A DNA stretch of 64,000 nt from Terribacillus halophilus (GTDB taxonomy: Bacteria > Bacillota > Bacilli > Bacillales > Amphibacillaceae): assembly GCF_900162685.1 (NCBI RefSeq), contig NZ_LT727828.1, forward strand, positions 770,824-834,823, read 5' to 3'. Positions 35,162 through 44,475 of this stretch are shown one piece after another. Position 1 is the stretch's first letter, and every line of letters begins with the position of its first letter. Position numbers and translations under genes: made by a program. A model generated the notes under the pieces. It did no database searches, was not told the origin of the DNA, and saw only the letters and a program-made list of their open reading frames with translations.

Positions 35162-35932
35162 ATGATTGATATTCACTGTCACATACTACCCGGAGTTGAT
35201 GATGGGGCCCGTAATTTAGAAGATAGTATTGAAATGGCAAAAGCAGCTGTGGCACAAGGTATACATACAATTGTTGCAACCCCTCATCACAGAAACAATC
35301 AATTTGATAATTTGAGAGTTAATATTTTGGAGCATGTTGACAAGTTAAATGCAATTTTACAAGAAAAGAATATACCAGTTAATATTCTTCCAGGTCAAGA
35401 GACGAGAATCTATGGTGATTTATCTGGAGGTTTGGAAACTAGAGAGATTCTGGCTGTAAACTCAGATACTCCTTATATACTTGTTGAATTGCCAACTTCT
35501 TCTGTTCCTAAGTATACAAATAAACTGCTTTATGATTTACAGGTAGAAGGTTATACCCCAGTTATCGTACATCCAGAGAGAAACAGTGAATTATTATCTA
35601 AACCAGATAAGCTTTATGAATTAGTTAAAAGTGGTGTACTAACTCAAGTTACAGCTGCTAGTTTAGTGGGTAAGTTTGGAAAGAAAATCAGGAGTTTTAG
35701 CCATGATATACTACAGGCTAATTTAACCCATGTTATTGCCTCTGATGCTCACAATGTAAAGAGTCGAGGATTTATGATGCAAGATGCTTTTAAAGAGCTT
35801 GAGAACATCTATGGTTTCGAGTTGGTTTCTATTTTAAAGGAAAATGCAGAAAGAATTATTGCTGGAGATACAGTAGTTGGAGATGTTCCGTCAAAGATTC
35901 AAAAAAAGAAGTTTTTTGGATTATTTAACTAG
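35162..35932 (+). CDS. ywqE: CpsB/YwqE-type PHP tyrosine phosphatase
   Basis: Manganese-dependent phosphatase of 256 residues with PHP fold; it removes phosphate from the Tyr cluster of the BY-kinase. Seen: DIHCHILPGVDDGARN (metal ligands), TIVATPHHRNNQ, YTPVIVHPERNSEL and HVIASDAHNVKSRGF. GAAAGGGGCGG lies 8 bases before the ATG. Third part of the kinase-modulator-phosphatase control switch for the operon. Confidence 0.93.
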   Translation: MIDIHCHILPGVDDGARNLEDSIEMAKAAVAQGIHTIVATPHHRNNQFDNLRVNILEHVDKLNAILQEKNIPVNILPGQETRIYGDLSGGLETREILAVNSDTPYILVELPTSSVPKYTNKLLYDLQVEGYTPVIVHPERNSELLSKPDKLYELVKSGVLTQVTAASLVGKFGKKIRSFSHDILQANLTHVIASDAHNVKSRGFMMQDAFKELENIYGFELVSILKENAERIIAGDTVVGDVPSKIQKKKFFGLFN

Positions 35933-35949
35933 TAAAAGGAGGTCAATGA

Positions 35950-36621
35950 ATGGGAAAATTAAAAGAGAATGTACTCAATGTCTTAGAAGCTAATACTGAG
36001 TTAAAAAAAGGAAGTAGATTTTATACAATATTAAAGCGAATTACTGATATAACACTATCTTTTATCGGCATAATTATTCTATCACCTATATTTATATTAG
36101 TAGCTTTACTTATTAAGTTAGAAGATAAAGATGGGCCAATTCTATTTAAACAAGTGAGAGTTGGAAAAGAAGGCCAGACATTTCAAATCTTCAAATTCAG
36201 AACTATGGTATCTAATGCTGAAGACTTATTAACGGAGTTGTTAGACAAAAATGAAGCTACGGGTCCTTTATTTAAAATGAAAGATGATCCAAGAATAACT
36301 AAAGTAGGTAAGTTCTTGCGTAAAACAAGTTTAGATGAACTACCGCAATTATTAAACGTTATTAAAGGAGAAATGTCTCTTGTAGGTCCTCGTCCGGCTT
36401 TACCGAGAGAAGTGAATAAATATAATACATATCAGCGACAAAGATTAACAGTATTACCAGGTTTAACGTGTTATTGGCAGGTGCAAGGTCGGAGTAATAT
36501 AGGATTTGAAGAACAAGTTGAATTAGACCTCAAATATATAAAGCAAAGGAGTTTTGTACTGGATATAAAATTAATTGTTTTAACATTTAAAGTACTCTTT
36601 GGATCAAAAGATGCTTTTTAA
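35950..36621 (+). CDS. Priming sugar transferase (undecaprenyl-phosphate hexose-1-P transferase)
   Basis: Membrane phosphoglycosyltransferase of 223 residues (Bac_transf; WcaJ/EpsL/CpsE core). It transfers the first sugar phosphate to undecaprenyl phosphate to start the repeat unit. Seen: KRITDITLSFIGIIILSPIFI membrane part, FKQVRVGKEGQTFQIFKFRTM, TKVGKFLRKTSLDELPQLLN, LVGPRPALPREV and PGLTCYWQVQGRSN. It lacks the N-terminal membrane domain of the long class. AAAAGGAGGTC lies 6 bases before the ATG. Confidence 0.93.
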   Translation: MGKLKENVLNVLEANTELKKGSRFYTILKRITDITLSFIGIIILSPIFILVALLIKLEDKDGPILFKQVRVGKEGQTFQIFKFRTMVSNAEDLLTELLDKNEATGPLFKMKDDPRITKVGKFLRKTSLDELPQLLNVIKGEMSLVGPRPALPREVNKYNTYQRQRLTVLPGLTCYWQVQGRSNIGFEEQVELDLKYIKQRSFVLDIKLIVLTFKVLFGSKDAF

Positions 36622-36647
36622 AAGGCATCATAGAGAAAGGGATTCGT

Positions 36648-37559
36648 ATGAAAAAAATTTCAGTCTTAATACCAACATATAACCCTGGTTCAGAAATCAA
36701 AAAACTTTTAGACAGACTTCTAAGTCAAGTTTTAAAAGGTATTGAATTAGAAATAATAATTGTGGATTCTTCATCTACAGACAACACACCTAATCTTATA
36801 GCAGATAATTATCCAAGTGTCAATTTTATATCTATAAGAAATGATGACTTTGATCATGGAGGGACCCGTAACTTACTAGCAAGTGTAGCTCAAGGTGATT
36901 ACTTGTTATTTATGACTCAAGACGCAATTCCAGTTGATGATTATTTATTAAAGAATCTTTCATTCCCCTTAAAGGATGAAATGTGTTTAATAAGTTTCGC
37001 TAGGCAAATCCCTAAAGAGGATGCCTCCCCTTTAGAACAATTTGCCAGGAGTTATAATTATCCTCCTCAGTCAATAGAGAAAAAGAAGGAACTCCTACCA
37101 AAACTAGGTATTAAGACTTTCTTCAATTCAAATGTTTGTAGTATGTATAAAAGAGAAGTTTTTGAAAAATTTGATGGGTTTCCAGAAAAAATTATTTTGA
37201 ATGAAGATATGATATTATCTTCGAATGTTATTTTACAAGGCTATTCAGTTATGTACGCTTCAGATGCAAAGGTTTTTCACTCGCATAATTATAAATTAAA
37301 ACAACAATTCAAACGGTATTTCGACATTGGTATGGCATTTCATGATACGGAATTCCTTCTGAAATATGCTTCGAATGAAAAAGAGGGATTCAAGATGATA
37401 AAAAGTCAATTTGGATCTTTATGGAAAGATAAAAAGATTGGGTATATTATAATAGCGGTATTCGAAAATTTAGCTAAATTCTCAGGATATTACATGGGAA
37501 AAAAACATTATCTATTCCCTCAAAAATTAAAGCGTGCGTTGTCAGCATATATGAAATGA
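36648..37559 (+). CDS. Family 2 glycosyltransferase, rhamnosyltransferase-like
   Basis: Cytoplasmic GT-A glycosyltransferase of 303 residues. Seen: KISVLIPTYNPGSEIKKLLD, IIIVDSSSTDNTPN, the DFDHGGTRNLLA motif found in rhamnosyltransferase-type GT2 proteins, MTQDAIPVDD (DxD-like), and NEDMILSSNVI. Given rfbACDB downstream, transfer of L-rhamnose from dTDP-rhamnose is plausible but not proven. Confidence 0.85.
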   Translation: MKKISVLIPTYNPGSEIKKLLDRLLSQVLKGIELEIIIVDSSSTDNTPNLIADNYPSVNFISIRNDDFDHGGTRNLLASVAQGDYLLFMTQDAIPVDDYLLKNLSFPLKDEMCLISFARQIPKEDASPLEQFARSYNYPPQSIEKKKELLPKLGIKTFFNSNVCSMYKREVFEKFDGFPEKIILNEDMILSSNVILQGYSVMYASDAKVFHSHNYKLKQQFKRYFDIGMAFHDTEFLLKYASNEKEGFKMIKSQFGSLWKDKKIGYIIIAVFENLAKFSGYYMGKKHYLFPQKLKRALSAYMK

Positions 37560-37584
37560 TTACTGATAAAAAGGGAAGAATACA

Positions 37585-38571
37585 ATGAGCCATAATATTA
37601 GTTACATATTTGTAATCTATAATGATTATAAGTTGTTAGAGAAATCACTCCCCTCGGTATTAAAACAAGAAGATGTTGAAAGTGAAATAATAATAGTTGA
37701 TAATGCGCCTTCTCTAGAATCACAAAAAATTATACACAGATTAATTAGAACATATACTGAGGGGACAATCCTTTATTTTCCTCAAGAACACAATCTAGGT
37801 TATAGCGGGGGAGCAAACTACGGAATCAATGCTGCTCAACATGAAAATGTGTGCATTTTGAATGCAGATATATATTTAACAAGTTCATATTCATACAGAA
37901 TCTTGTCTGAGTTGAATAAGAGTGAAAATAGAGTTGGAGCAACAGGGAAAATATTGAAATACGATTTTGAGAATGATTGCCAAACGAGATTAATAGATAC
38001 TACAGGTATTCACTTAGAGAAGAACTTTAAAGCGTTTGACAGAGGTCAAGGAGAGATTGATCAAGGTCAATATGATGAAGAAAAAGAGATATTTGGTATA
38101 TGTGGGGCAATAGCAATTTATAAAAAAGAAATTCTCAAAATAGCAGCATATGAAAATGAGTATTTTGACGAAGATTTTCTTGCATATAAAGAAGACGTGG
38201 ATCTTAGTTGGAGATTAACTAATCTAGACTATAGTTTCATTTATGTTCCAGAAGCAATTGGTTTTCACGGTAGGGGAATGGAAAAGATTAGTGGTCATGG
38301 TATTTATAACATGATCAAAAGAAGGAAGAGACAATCGGCTTTTTTGAGAGAACTTTCACTTTCTAATCAGAGGCTAATGATTATGAAGAACATTAAATCA
38401 AAGCACCTTTATGAAAATTGGTTTAGTATAGCTATAAGAATGGTGCTAGAAGCAGGGTTCTCAATACTTGTTGAACCGAAGGTTTATATAAAAAGCTGGA
38501 TTAGAACAATAAAATTAAGAAAGGCAATATTACGGAAGAGAAAAGCATTATATTCAGGGATGATAACATGA
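37585..38571 (+). CDS. Family 2 glycosyltransferase
   Basis: GT-A transferase of 328 residues. Seen: YIFVIYNDYKLLEKSLPSVL, SEIIIVDNAPS, LGYSGGANYGINAA (typical of RfbF/WbbL-like rhamnosyltransferases), ILNADIYLT and DEDFLAYKEDVDLSWRL. The C-terminal part has a basic, amphipathic stretch. It overlaps the next gene by 4 bases (ATGA). Acceptor and linkage unknown. Base composition here is visibly AT-rich. Confidence 0.85.
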   Translation: MSHNISYIFVIYNDYKLLEKSLPSVLKQEDVESEIIIVDNAPSLESQKIIHRLIRTYTEGTILYFPQEHNLGYSGGANYGINAAQHENVCILNADIYLTSSYSYRILSELNKSENRVGATGKILKYDFENDCQTRLIDTTGIHLEKNFKAFDRGQGEIDQGQYDEEKEIFGICGAIAIYKKEILKIAAYENEYFDEDFLAYKEDVDLSWRLTNLDYSFIYVPEAIGFHGRGMEKISGHGIYNMIKRRKRQSAFLRELSLSNQRLMIMKNIKSKHLYENWFSIAIRMVLEAGFSILVEPKVYIKSWIRTIKLRKAILRKRKALYSGMIT

Positions 38572-39803
38572 AAGATATAGTATATATTCCATGGAGAGAT
38601 ATCCACCAGATTAGAAAAGAAGGATTTAGAGTTCGAGAAAGTAACATTCTTAAGGCCTTGTTAAAAAAGGATAACATTAGAAAGGTACTTCTCGTAAATA
38701 AAGCTCCTAATTTTAAGCAAAAACTTCTATCTAATAAATCTGGAATGGAGATAGAAGAAGAAATATGGGCAAATGGTGGATTATGTAATACATTCTTAGG
38801 GTCAAAGTTATATAAGATTACCGATAAGATGTTCTCGTTAGAGTTACCTGGCTTCCTTTATAATAAGGGTGATAACGAGCTAGAATCATTTAGACTTATA
38901 CAGAAACTTGTGTTTAGAACTATACTAAAAGCTAGTGCATATTTAGAAATAGATTTAGATTCTACAAGTACATATCTCTGGTCGAGCGATGTCTCAAGAG
39001 CTTATATATTCGAAGAAATTAAGAAAAATAACTTTGATAGTCATATGATTTTTGATTCAATTGATAATTTATTGGAACATAGTGCTTATGTTAAAAAATA
39101 TAACAAAATAAAAGATGACTATAAAGTAATAAATAACTATGCTGATACTGTTTTTTCGGTTTCTCGTGATAACTTAGAGAGCTTATTTGATAGGGTTCGA
39201 AACAAATACTATATATCTAATGGTGTAGATTTAACTCGATTTAACAACAAGCCAGGACATAATTTATTTGAAGAAGACACTATTGTTTGTGGCTACATAG
39301 GTGTTATTGAGGGTCGAATTGATTTTGATCTAATTAAAGAGTTAGCCAGAGTGAACAAAGACGTAAAATTTAAGTTTACAGGCATAGTTATAGAGTCATG
39401 CAAGGAAATAGTCGAGGATTTAAATATGCTAGATAACGTATCTTTTGATGGACCTGTAAGCTACAACTCCATCCCAAAGGTATTATCATCATATGATGTT
39501 TGTATTATCCCTCATAAAATAAATAAATTTACTCAGTCTATGAGTCCTTTAAAGTTTTACGAGTATCTGGCATCAAATAAGCCAATAATTTTAACACCTG
39601 TCCCCCCTGCGGATGAAGTAATAGATATACCAGGGGTATATATTGCGAATAACATCCAAAAGTGGAATGAGTCTATAAATATAATTAGAAGACTTAAACA
39701 AGTTAATTATAATAAAGAAAGAAGTAGAAATAAATTATTAATAAAGAATTCTTGGGAGCAAATATCTGATAGAATGATGAGTCTTATCAATGCTATTGAT
39801 TAA
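38568..39803 (+). CDS. Glycosyltransferase (GT-B, family 4/1-like)
   Basis: GT-B enzyme of 411 residues. N-terminal domain has ...FDSIDNLLEHSAYVKKY and ADTVFSVSRDNLESLFD; C-terminal domain has CGYIGVIEGRIDFDLIKELA, VSFDGPVSYNSIPKVLSSYDV and the donor-binding MSPLKFYEYLASNKPIILT. It begins inside the end of the upstream transferase (ATGA overlap). Sugar specificity unknown; possibly the galactosyl- or glucuronyl-type step. Confidence 0.83.
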   Translation: MKDIVYIPWRDIHQIRKEGFRVRESNILKALLKKDNIRKVLLVNKAPNFKQKLLSNKSGMEIEEEIWANGGLCNTFLGSKLYKITDKMFSLELPGFLYNKGDNELESFRLIQKLVFRTILKASAYLEIDLDSTSTYLWSSDVSRAYIFEEIKKNNFDSHMIFDSIDNLLEHSAYVKKYNKIKDDYKVINNYADTVFSVSRDNLESLFDRVRNKYYISNGVDLTRFNNKPGHNLFEEDTIVCGYIGVIEGRIDFDLIKELARVNKDVKFKFTGIVIESCKEIVEDLNMLDNVSFDGPVSYNSIPKVLSSYDVCIIPHKINKFTQSMSPLKFYEYLASNKPIILTPVPPADEVIDIPGVYIANNIQKWNESINIIRRLKQVNYNKERSRNKLLIKNSWEQISDRMMSLINAID

Positions 39804-39827
39804 ACTAAAAACCTAGGAGGTTATAAA

Positions 39828-40706
39828 ATGAAAGGAATTATATTAGCAGGTGGGAGTGGTACAAGACTCTATCCGCTTACGATGGTGACTAGCAAGCAAC
39901 TCTTACCAATTTACGATAAACCCATGATTTATTACCCTCTATCTACATTAATGTTAGCGGGGATAAAAGACATATTAATTATATCTACACCTGAAGATAC
40001 ACCACGTTTTAGTGAATTGCTTGGCAATGGATCTCAATTTGGTTTGAACTTGCAGTATAAGATACAAGATAGTCCAGATGGTTTAGCTCAAGCTTTCATT
40101 ATTGGCAAAGAATTTATAGGTGATGATTCGGTAGCTATGATACTTGGAGACAACATATATTATGGAAGTGGATTACGTAATAGCTTGCTAAGAGCAAGTC
40201 AAAAAGAAAATAGAGCAACTGTGTTTGGCTATCATGTTCCTGATCCTGAAAGGTTTGGTGTTGTAGAATTTTCTGAGAATGGAAAAGTATTAAGTGTAGA
40301 AGAGAAGCCTTCCGAACCAAAATCAAATTATGCTGTCACAGGTCTATACTTTTATGACAACAGAGTAGTAGATATTGCTAAGAACATCAAACCTTCAGAA
40401 AGAGGAGAGTTGGAAATCACATCCATTAATGAGGCCTACCTAAATATGGGTGATTTAGATGTGGAATTACTTGGTAGAGGTTATACATGGTTAGATACGG
40501 GTACTCATGATAGCCTTACTTCAGCAACTAACTTTGTACAAACTGTCGAAGAACACCAAGGAATAAAGATTTCTGCACCTGAAGAGATTGCTTACTTAAA
40601 TGGTTGGATTTCAAAAGAGCAACTAATACAATCCGGAGAAAAGTTTGCTAAGACAGGATACGGGCAATACTTACTTAAAGTTGCCAACGGAGAAATTAGA
40701 TATTAA
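39828..40706 (+). CDS. rfbA: Glucose-1-phosphate thymidylyltransferase
   Basis: First enzyme of dTDP-L-rhamnose synthesis (292 residues): dTTP plus glucose-1-P gives dTDP-glucose. Seen: [64 protein letters not shown] and [19 protein letters not shown] lies 6 bases before the ATG. It starts the rfbACDB block. Confidence 0.96.
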   Translation: MKGIILAGGSGTRLYPLTMVTSKQLLPIYDKPMIYYPLSTLMLAGIKDILIISTPEDTPRFSELLGNGSQFGLNLQYKIQDSPDGLAQAFIIGKEFIGDDSVAMILGDNIYYGSGLRNSLLRASQKENRATVFGYHVPDPERFGVVEFSENGKVLSVEEKPSEPKSNYAVTGLYFYDNRVVDIAKNIKPSERGELEITSINEAYLNMGDLDVELLGRGYTWLDTGTHDSLTSATNFVQTVEEHQGIKISAPEEIAYLNGWISKEQLIQSGEKFAKTGYGQYLLKVANGEIRY

Positions 40707-40718
40707 AGGAGTGTTACA

Positions 40719-41276
40719 ATGGAAATTAAAAAAACCAAACTATCAGGCGTAGTTGTTATCTCCCCAACTGTACATGGAGACAATCGTGGATGGTTTATGG
40801 AAACTCACAGTTCAAAGAAATTAAGTGAGAATAGCATAAAACTAAATTTTGTACAGGATAATCACTCATTCTCAAGTGAAAAAGGGACTCTAAGAGGCTT
40901 ACATTATCAACTATCACCAAAGGCTCAAACTAAACTTGTAAGATGTACAAAAGGCAGTATTTATGATGTGGCTGTTGATCTTAGAGTTGATAGTCCGACA
41001 TTTAAACAGTGGTATGGGATAGAACTAAATGCAGAAAATAAGAAGCAATTGTTGGTGCCTAGAGGGTTTGCTCATGGTTTTATAACACTTACGGATGACG
41101 TAGAAGTTCAGTATAAAGTAGATGAAGTATATTCACCTGAACATGACCGCAATATTTTGTGGAATGATCCTGAGATCGGAATTGAATGGCCGCTGCTTGA
41201 TGTGATTTTATCAGAAAAAGATAAAAATGCCCCTCTCTTAAAAGACGTTGATAACAACTTTAAGGTGGAAATTTAA
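40719..41276 (+). CDS. rfbC: dTDP-4-dehydrorhamnose 3,5-epimerase
   Basis: Third pathway enzyme (185 residues), a cupin epimerase. Seen: DNRGWFMETH, QDNHSFSSEKGTLRGLHYQL with the catalytic His, YDVAVDLRVDSPTF, and GFAHGFITLTDD. A 12-base gap from rfbA with AAAGGAG in it. Confidence 0.95.
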   Translation: MEIKKTKLSGVVVISPTVHGDNRGWFMETHSSKKLSENSIKLNFVQDNHSFSSEKGTLRGLHYQLSPKAQTKLVRCTKGSIYDVAVDLRVDSPTFKQWYGIELNAENKKQLLVPRGFAHGFITLTDDVEVQYKVDEVYSPEHDRNILWNDPEIGIEWPLLDVILSEKDKNAPLLKDVDNNFKVEI

Positions 41277-41278
41277 TA

Positions 41279-42139
41279 ATGAAAATTCTTGTGACTGGAT
41301 TTACTGGTCAACTAGGTTACGATGTTGTTCGTGTGGGTAAGAGTCGCGGATATCAAATGCTCGGCTTAGGTTCAAGAGATCTAGATATTACTATTAAATC
41401 AGATGTTGAGCGTGTTTTATCTAATTATAAGCCTGACGCAATTATTCATTGTGCTGCTTATACGGCAGTTGATAAAGCCGAAGAGGACAAAGAGGCATGT
41501 TGGAACGTTAATGTTAATGGCACGCAGTATCTTGCAAATGTTGCAGAGAAATTAAGTGCAAAGTTTCTTTTAATAAGCACAGACTATGTATTTAATGGCA
41601 AAGGCCAAGAGCCATTTAGGGAGGAAGACTTGCCTTCTCCAGTTGGGTACTATGGCTATACAAAATTAGAAGCCGAAAAGATAATTCAAGAGAACTTGTC
41701 TAAGTGGTTTATTTGTAGAATATCTTGGGTTTTTGGAATCAATGGGAATAATTTTATTAAGTCAATGCTTAAACTAGCTGATAATAGAAGTGAGCTAAAT
41801 ATTGTTGATGATCAAATAGGATCACCAACTTATACATATGACCTCTCAAAATTAATATTAGATATGATAGAAACCGATAAATATGGTATATATCATGCAT
41901 CTAATGAAGGCTATTGTAGCTGGGCTGATTTCGCTGAAGAGATATTTAAACTTGCTGATAAGAAAATGGAAATCAAGCGGATTAATTCTGAAGAGTATCC
42001 TACCGCAGCTGTTCGGCCAAAAAATTCCAGAATGTCTAAAGATAAACTAGTGCTTAATGGTTTTAACAGACTGCCAGATTGGAAGTCTGCATTGAATCAC
42101 TATCTGGAGGCAATGAGAAAAGAGGAGACGAAGGTATGA
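41279..42139 (+). CDS. rfbD: dTDP-4-dehydrorhamnose reductase
   Basis: Last enzyme of dTDP-L-rhamnose synthesis (286 residues), NAD(P)H-dependent. Seen: ILVTGFTGQLGYDVVR, HCAAYTAVDKAEED, STDYVFNGKGQEPF, YGYTKLEAEKII (Tyr/Lys pair) and ICRISWVFG. Two bases after rfbC stop, and 4-base overlap (ATGA) with rfbB. Confidence 0.95.
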   Translation: MKILVTGFTGQLGYDVVRVGKSRGYQMLGLGSRDLDITIKSDVERVLSNYKPDAIIHCAAYTAVDKAEEDKEACWNVNVNGTQYLANVAEKLSAKFLLISTDYVFNGKGQEPFREEDLPSPVGYYGYTKLEAEKIIQENLSKWFICRISWVFGINGNNFIKSMLKLADNRSELNIVDDQIGSPTYTYDLSKLILDMIETDKYGIYHASNEGYCSWADFAEEIFKLADKKMEIKRINSEEYPTAAVRPKNSRMSKDKLVLNGFNRLPDWKSALNHYLEAMRKEETKV

Positions 42140-43149
42140 AGAAAATACTAGTTACTGGTGGGGCAGGATTTATTGGTGGGAACTTTGTTAAATACATGGT
42201 GAATAAGTACCCGAAGTATCATGTATTTAATTTAGATACACTAACATATGCTGGTGATTTGACTAAGCACAGCGATATAGAGGAGAGAGAGAATTATTCT
42301 TTCATAAAAGCAGACATTGCAGATAGGGAAGTCATTAGTGAAATATTCAACAATGAGAAATTCGATTATGTAATCCATTTTGCAGCAGAAAGTCATGTGG
42401 ATCGTTCAATAAAAGAACCAGAGATTTTTATAAAAACAAATGTTTTGGGAACACAGGTATTACTTGATGCAGCTAAATCTATAAACGTGAAGAAATTTGT
42501 GCATGTCTCAACTGATGAAGTATATGGAGAATTGGATTTCGATCCGGATACTTTCTTTACTGAAAATACGCCACTTCAACCTAATAGTCCTTATAGCGCT
42601 AGTAAAGCATCTTCAGATATGATTGTACGTGCATATTATGAAACGTATAATATGCCCATAAATATTACTAGATGCTCTAATAATTATGGCCCGTATCATT
42701 TTCCAGAAAAACTTATTCCTTTAACTATTTCAAGAGTACTTAATGATGAAAAGGTACCTGTATATGGAGATGGGAAGAACATACGTGATTGGTTACATGT
42801 TGAGGATCATTGTTCTGCAATAGACCTAGTACTACATGAGGGAGAATTAGGTGAAGTTTATAATGTAGGCGGCCATAATGAAAGAACAAATCTAGAAGTT
42901 GTTAAAACGATTATAAACGCACTATCAAAATCTAATGATTTGATTGAATTCGTTGAGGATCGTTTAGGTCATGATAAACGCTACGCTATAGATCCAACAA
43001 AACTTGAAAAACTGGGTTGGCAACCAACATATAATTTTGAGACTGGAATTGAACAAACTGTTAATTGGTATCTCAATAATGAAAATTGGTGGAACAATAT
43101 AATTCAAGGTAAATATAGAGAATATTTTGCTAAACAATATCAATTTTAA
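42136..43149 (+). CDS. rfbB: dTDP-glucose 4,6-dehydratase
   Basis: Second pathway enzyme (337 residues from the ATG at 42136; the in-frame ATG at 42079 lies inside rfbD and lacks a ribosome site). Seen: ILVTGGAGFIGGNFVKYM, HFAAESHVDRSI, STDEVYGELD, PYSASKASSDMIVRAY (Tyr/Lys) and RCSNNYGPYHFPEKLIPL. Overlaps rfbD by ATGA, preceded by GAGGAGACG. Confidence 0.95.
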   Translation: MKKILVTGGAGFIGGNFVKYMVNKYPKYHVFNLDTLTYAGDLTKHSDIEERENYSFIKADIADREVISEIFNNEKFDYVIHFAAESHVDRSIKEPEIFIKTNVLGTQVLLDAAKSINVKKFVHVSTDEVYGELDFDPDTFFTENTPLQPNSPYSASKASSDMIVRAYYETYNMPINITRCSNNYGPYHFPEKLIPLTISRVLNDEKVPVYGDGKNIRDWLHVEDHCSAIDLVLHEGELGEVYNVGGHNERTNLEVVKTIINALSKSNDLIEFVEDRLGHDKRYAIDPTKLEKLGWQPTYNFETGIEQTVNWYLNNENWWNNIIQGKYREYFAKQYQF

Positions 43150-43162
43150 GTCAATTGTTATT

Positions 43163-43189
43163 AGCAGTAGATAGTGACTATCTACTGCT
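43163..43189 (+). other. Perfect 12-bp hairpin between rfbB and wzy
   Basis: AGCAGTAGATAG / CTATCTACTGCT, loop TGA, no T-run. May stabilise or process the operon RNA and separate expression of the rhamnose block from wzy-wzx. Confidence 0.5.
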
Positions 43190-43225
43190 ATGTTAACCTA
43201 ACTTCTTACATAGTGAGTGATAACC

Positions 43226-44446
43226 ATGAAAAGAAAAGTTAAAAATATCAACCCCTTTTTTATGTTGTTTTCTTTAACTCTTATAGTAATCGTATTCTAC
43301 AACTTCAACCTTTCTAGATTTTATCCAGCGTTAAGTTTAAGTATGTTCATATTCTTAGGTGGCTTACTTATAACTTTATTAATATACAGTTTAGTTTACA
43401 GCATTATCTTTAAATCAAAAATGGAAATAGAACCAATTAGAATAAATAAAGGGAATCTTAAAAAAAGTATGATATTTCTGATTGTGGGATATATTATGGA
43501 GTTTATCTATTCAAGACAAATCCCACTATTGAATACATTCTTAGATCTCGGAACAAATTATAAAGAGTTTGGAATACCTACTTTTCATGTTTTCCTAGTT
43601 ACATTTAATGTTTTCATTTCAAATTTTATAATTTTAACTGGTCAATTGACCCAATCAAAAAATAGAAAAAGATTATTTAATAAAAGCACCTTGTTATATA
43701 TAATATCTTTGTTACCTTTTATACTTATTGTAAGTAGAGGATTATTAGTTATTACTATTACTATATCTTTCTTTATTTTATTATCATTCATAAAGATTGA
43801 TTTCAAGAAGTGTTTGTGGGGAAGCATAACAATAATAATTGCAGGTTTTTTATTTGGTTTGATGGGTAATGCTAGACTTAACTCTGATTATAACTATGAA
43901 ACTACTGTGATGGACAGTAAATTGATTTTAATGATTGGTGGAGCTAATGGGGAAATGTGGAACAATGATTTCACTAATCTTTACTTTTGGACATATCTGT
44001 ACGCAACATCACCTATAGCGAATCTACAAAATGCTATTGATTTAGTGAAACCTGGAGATTCATTTGGAGACTTTTTTATTACGCAGTTAACACCAGATTT
44101 TGTGTCAGATAGACTTGTAAACTTGTATAATATTGATCCATCTTTAGCAAATTCTGCATTAATAACACCAGAGTTAACTGTGGGAACACAATATATAGGT
44201 AGTTATGTTTATTATGGCTGGGTAGGAGTTATAATAACTGCTGCAATATTAATTCTTTCCTTGTTAGCAGTACTCATACTTCTGAGACAAAGCAACCCTT
44301 TTATGTTCATAATTGGTAATGCGGTTATTTGTACAATATTAATATTAAGCTTATTCGAAAATATGTTCATGTTTGCGGGTTTGTTTTTGCCTCTTGTATA
44401 CTGTCTTATGTTTACCTTTGTATTTAAAAAAATTCTACTTTTATGA
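43226..44446 (+). CDS. wzy: Polysaccharide polymerase (Wzy-like)
   Basis: Membrane protein of 406 residues with about 11 hydrophobic segments and little sequence conservation, as usual for Wzy, which joins lipid-linked repeat units on the outer face of the membrane. Seen: long central loop after residue 210 (ANGEMWNNDFTNLYFWTYLYATSP, split here) and a region QLTPDFVSDRLVNLYNIDP before the last helices, resembling oligosaccharide repeat unit polymerases. The ATG at 43226 is chosen; the ribosome site is weak. Overlaps the wzx reading frame region by the ATGA at 44443. AT-rich. Confidence 0.8.
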   Translation: MKRKVKNINPFFMLFSLTLIVIVFYNFNLSRFYPALSLSMFIFLGGLLITLLIYSLVYSIIFKSKMEIEPIRINKGNLKKSMIFLIVGYIMEFIYSRQIPLLNTFLDLGTNYKEFGIPTFHVFLVTFNVFISNFIILTGQLTQSKNRKRLFNKSTLLYIISLLPFILIVSRGLLVITITISFFILLSFIKIDFKKCLWGSITIIIAGFLFGLMGNARLNSDYNYETTVMDSKLILMIGGANGEMWNNDFTNLYFWTYLYATSPIANLQNAIDLVKPGDSFGDFFITQLTPDFVSDRLVNLYNIDPSLANSALITPELTVGTQYIGSYVYYGWVGVIITAAILILSLLAVLILLRQSNPFMFIIGNAVICTILILSLFENMFMFAGLFLPLVYCLMFTFVFKKILLL

Positions 44447-44475
44447 TTGTTAATAAAGGAAACAAGGGGATAACC

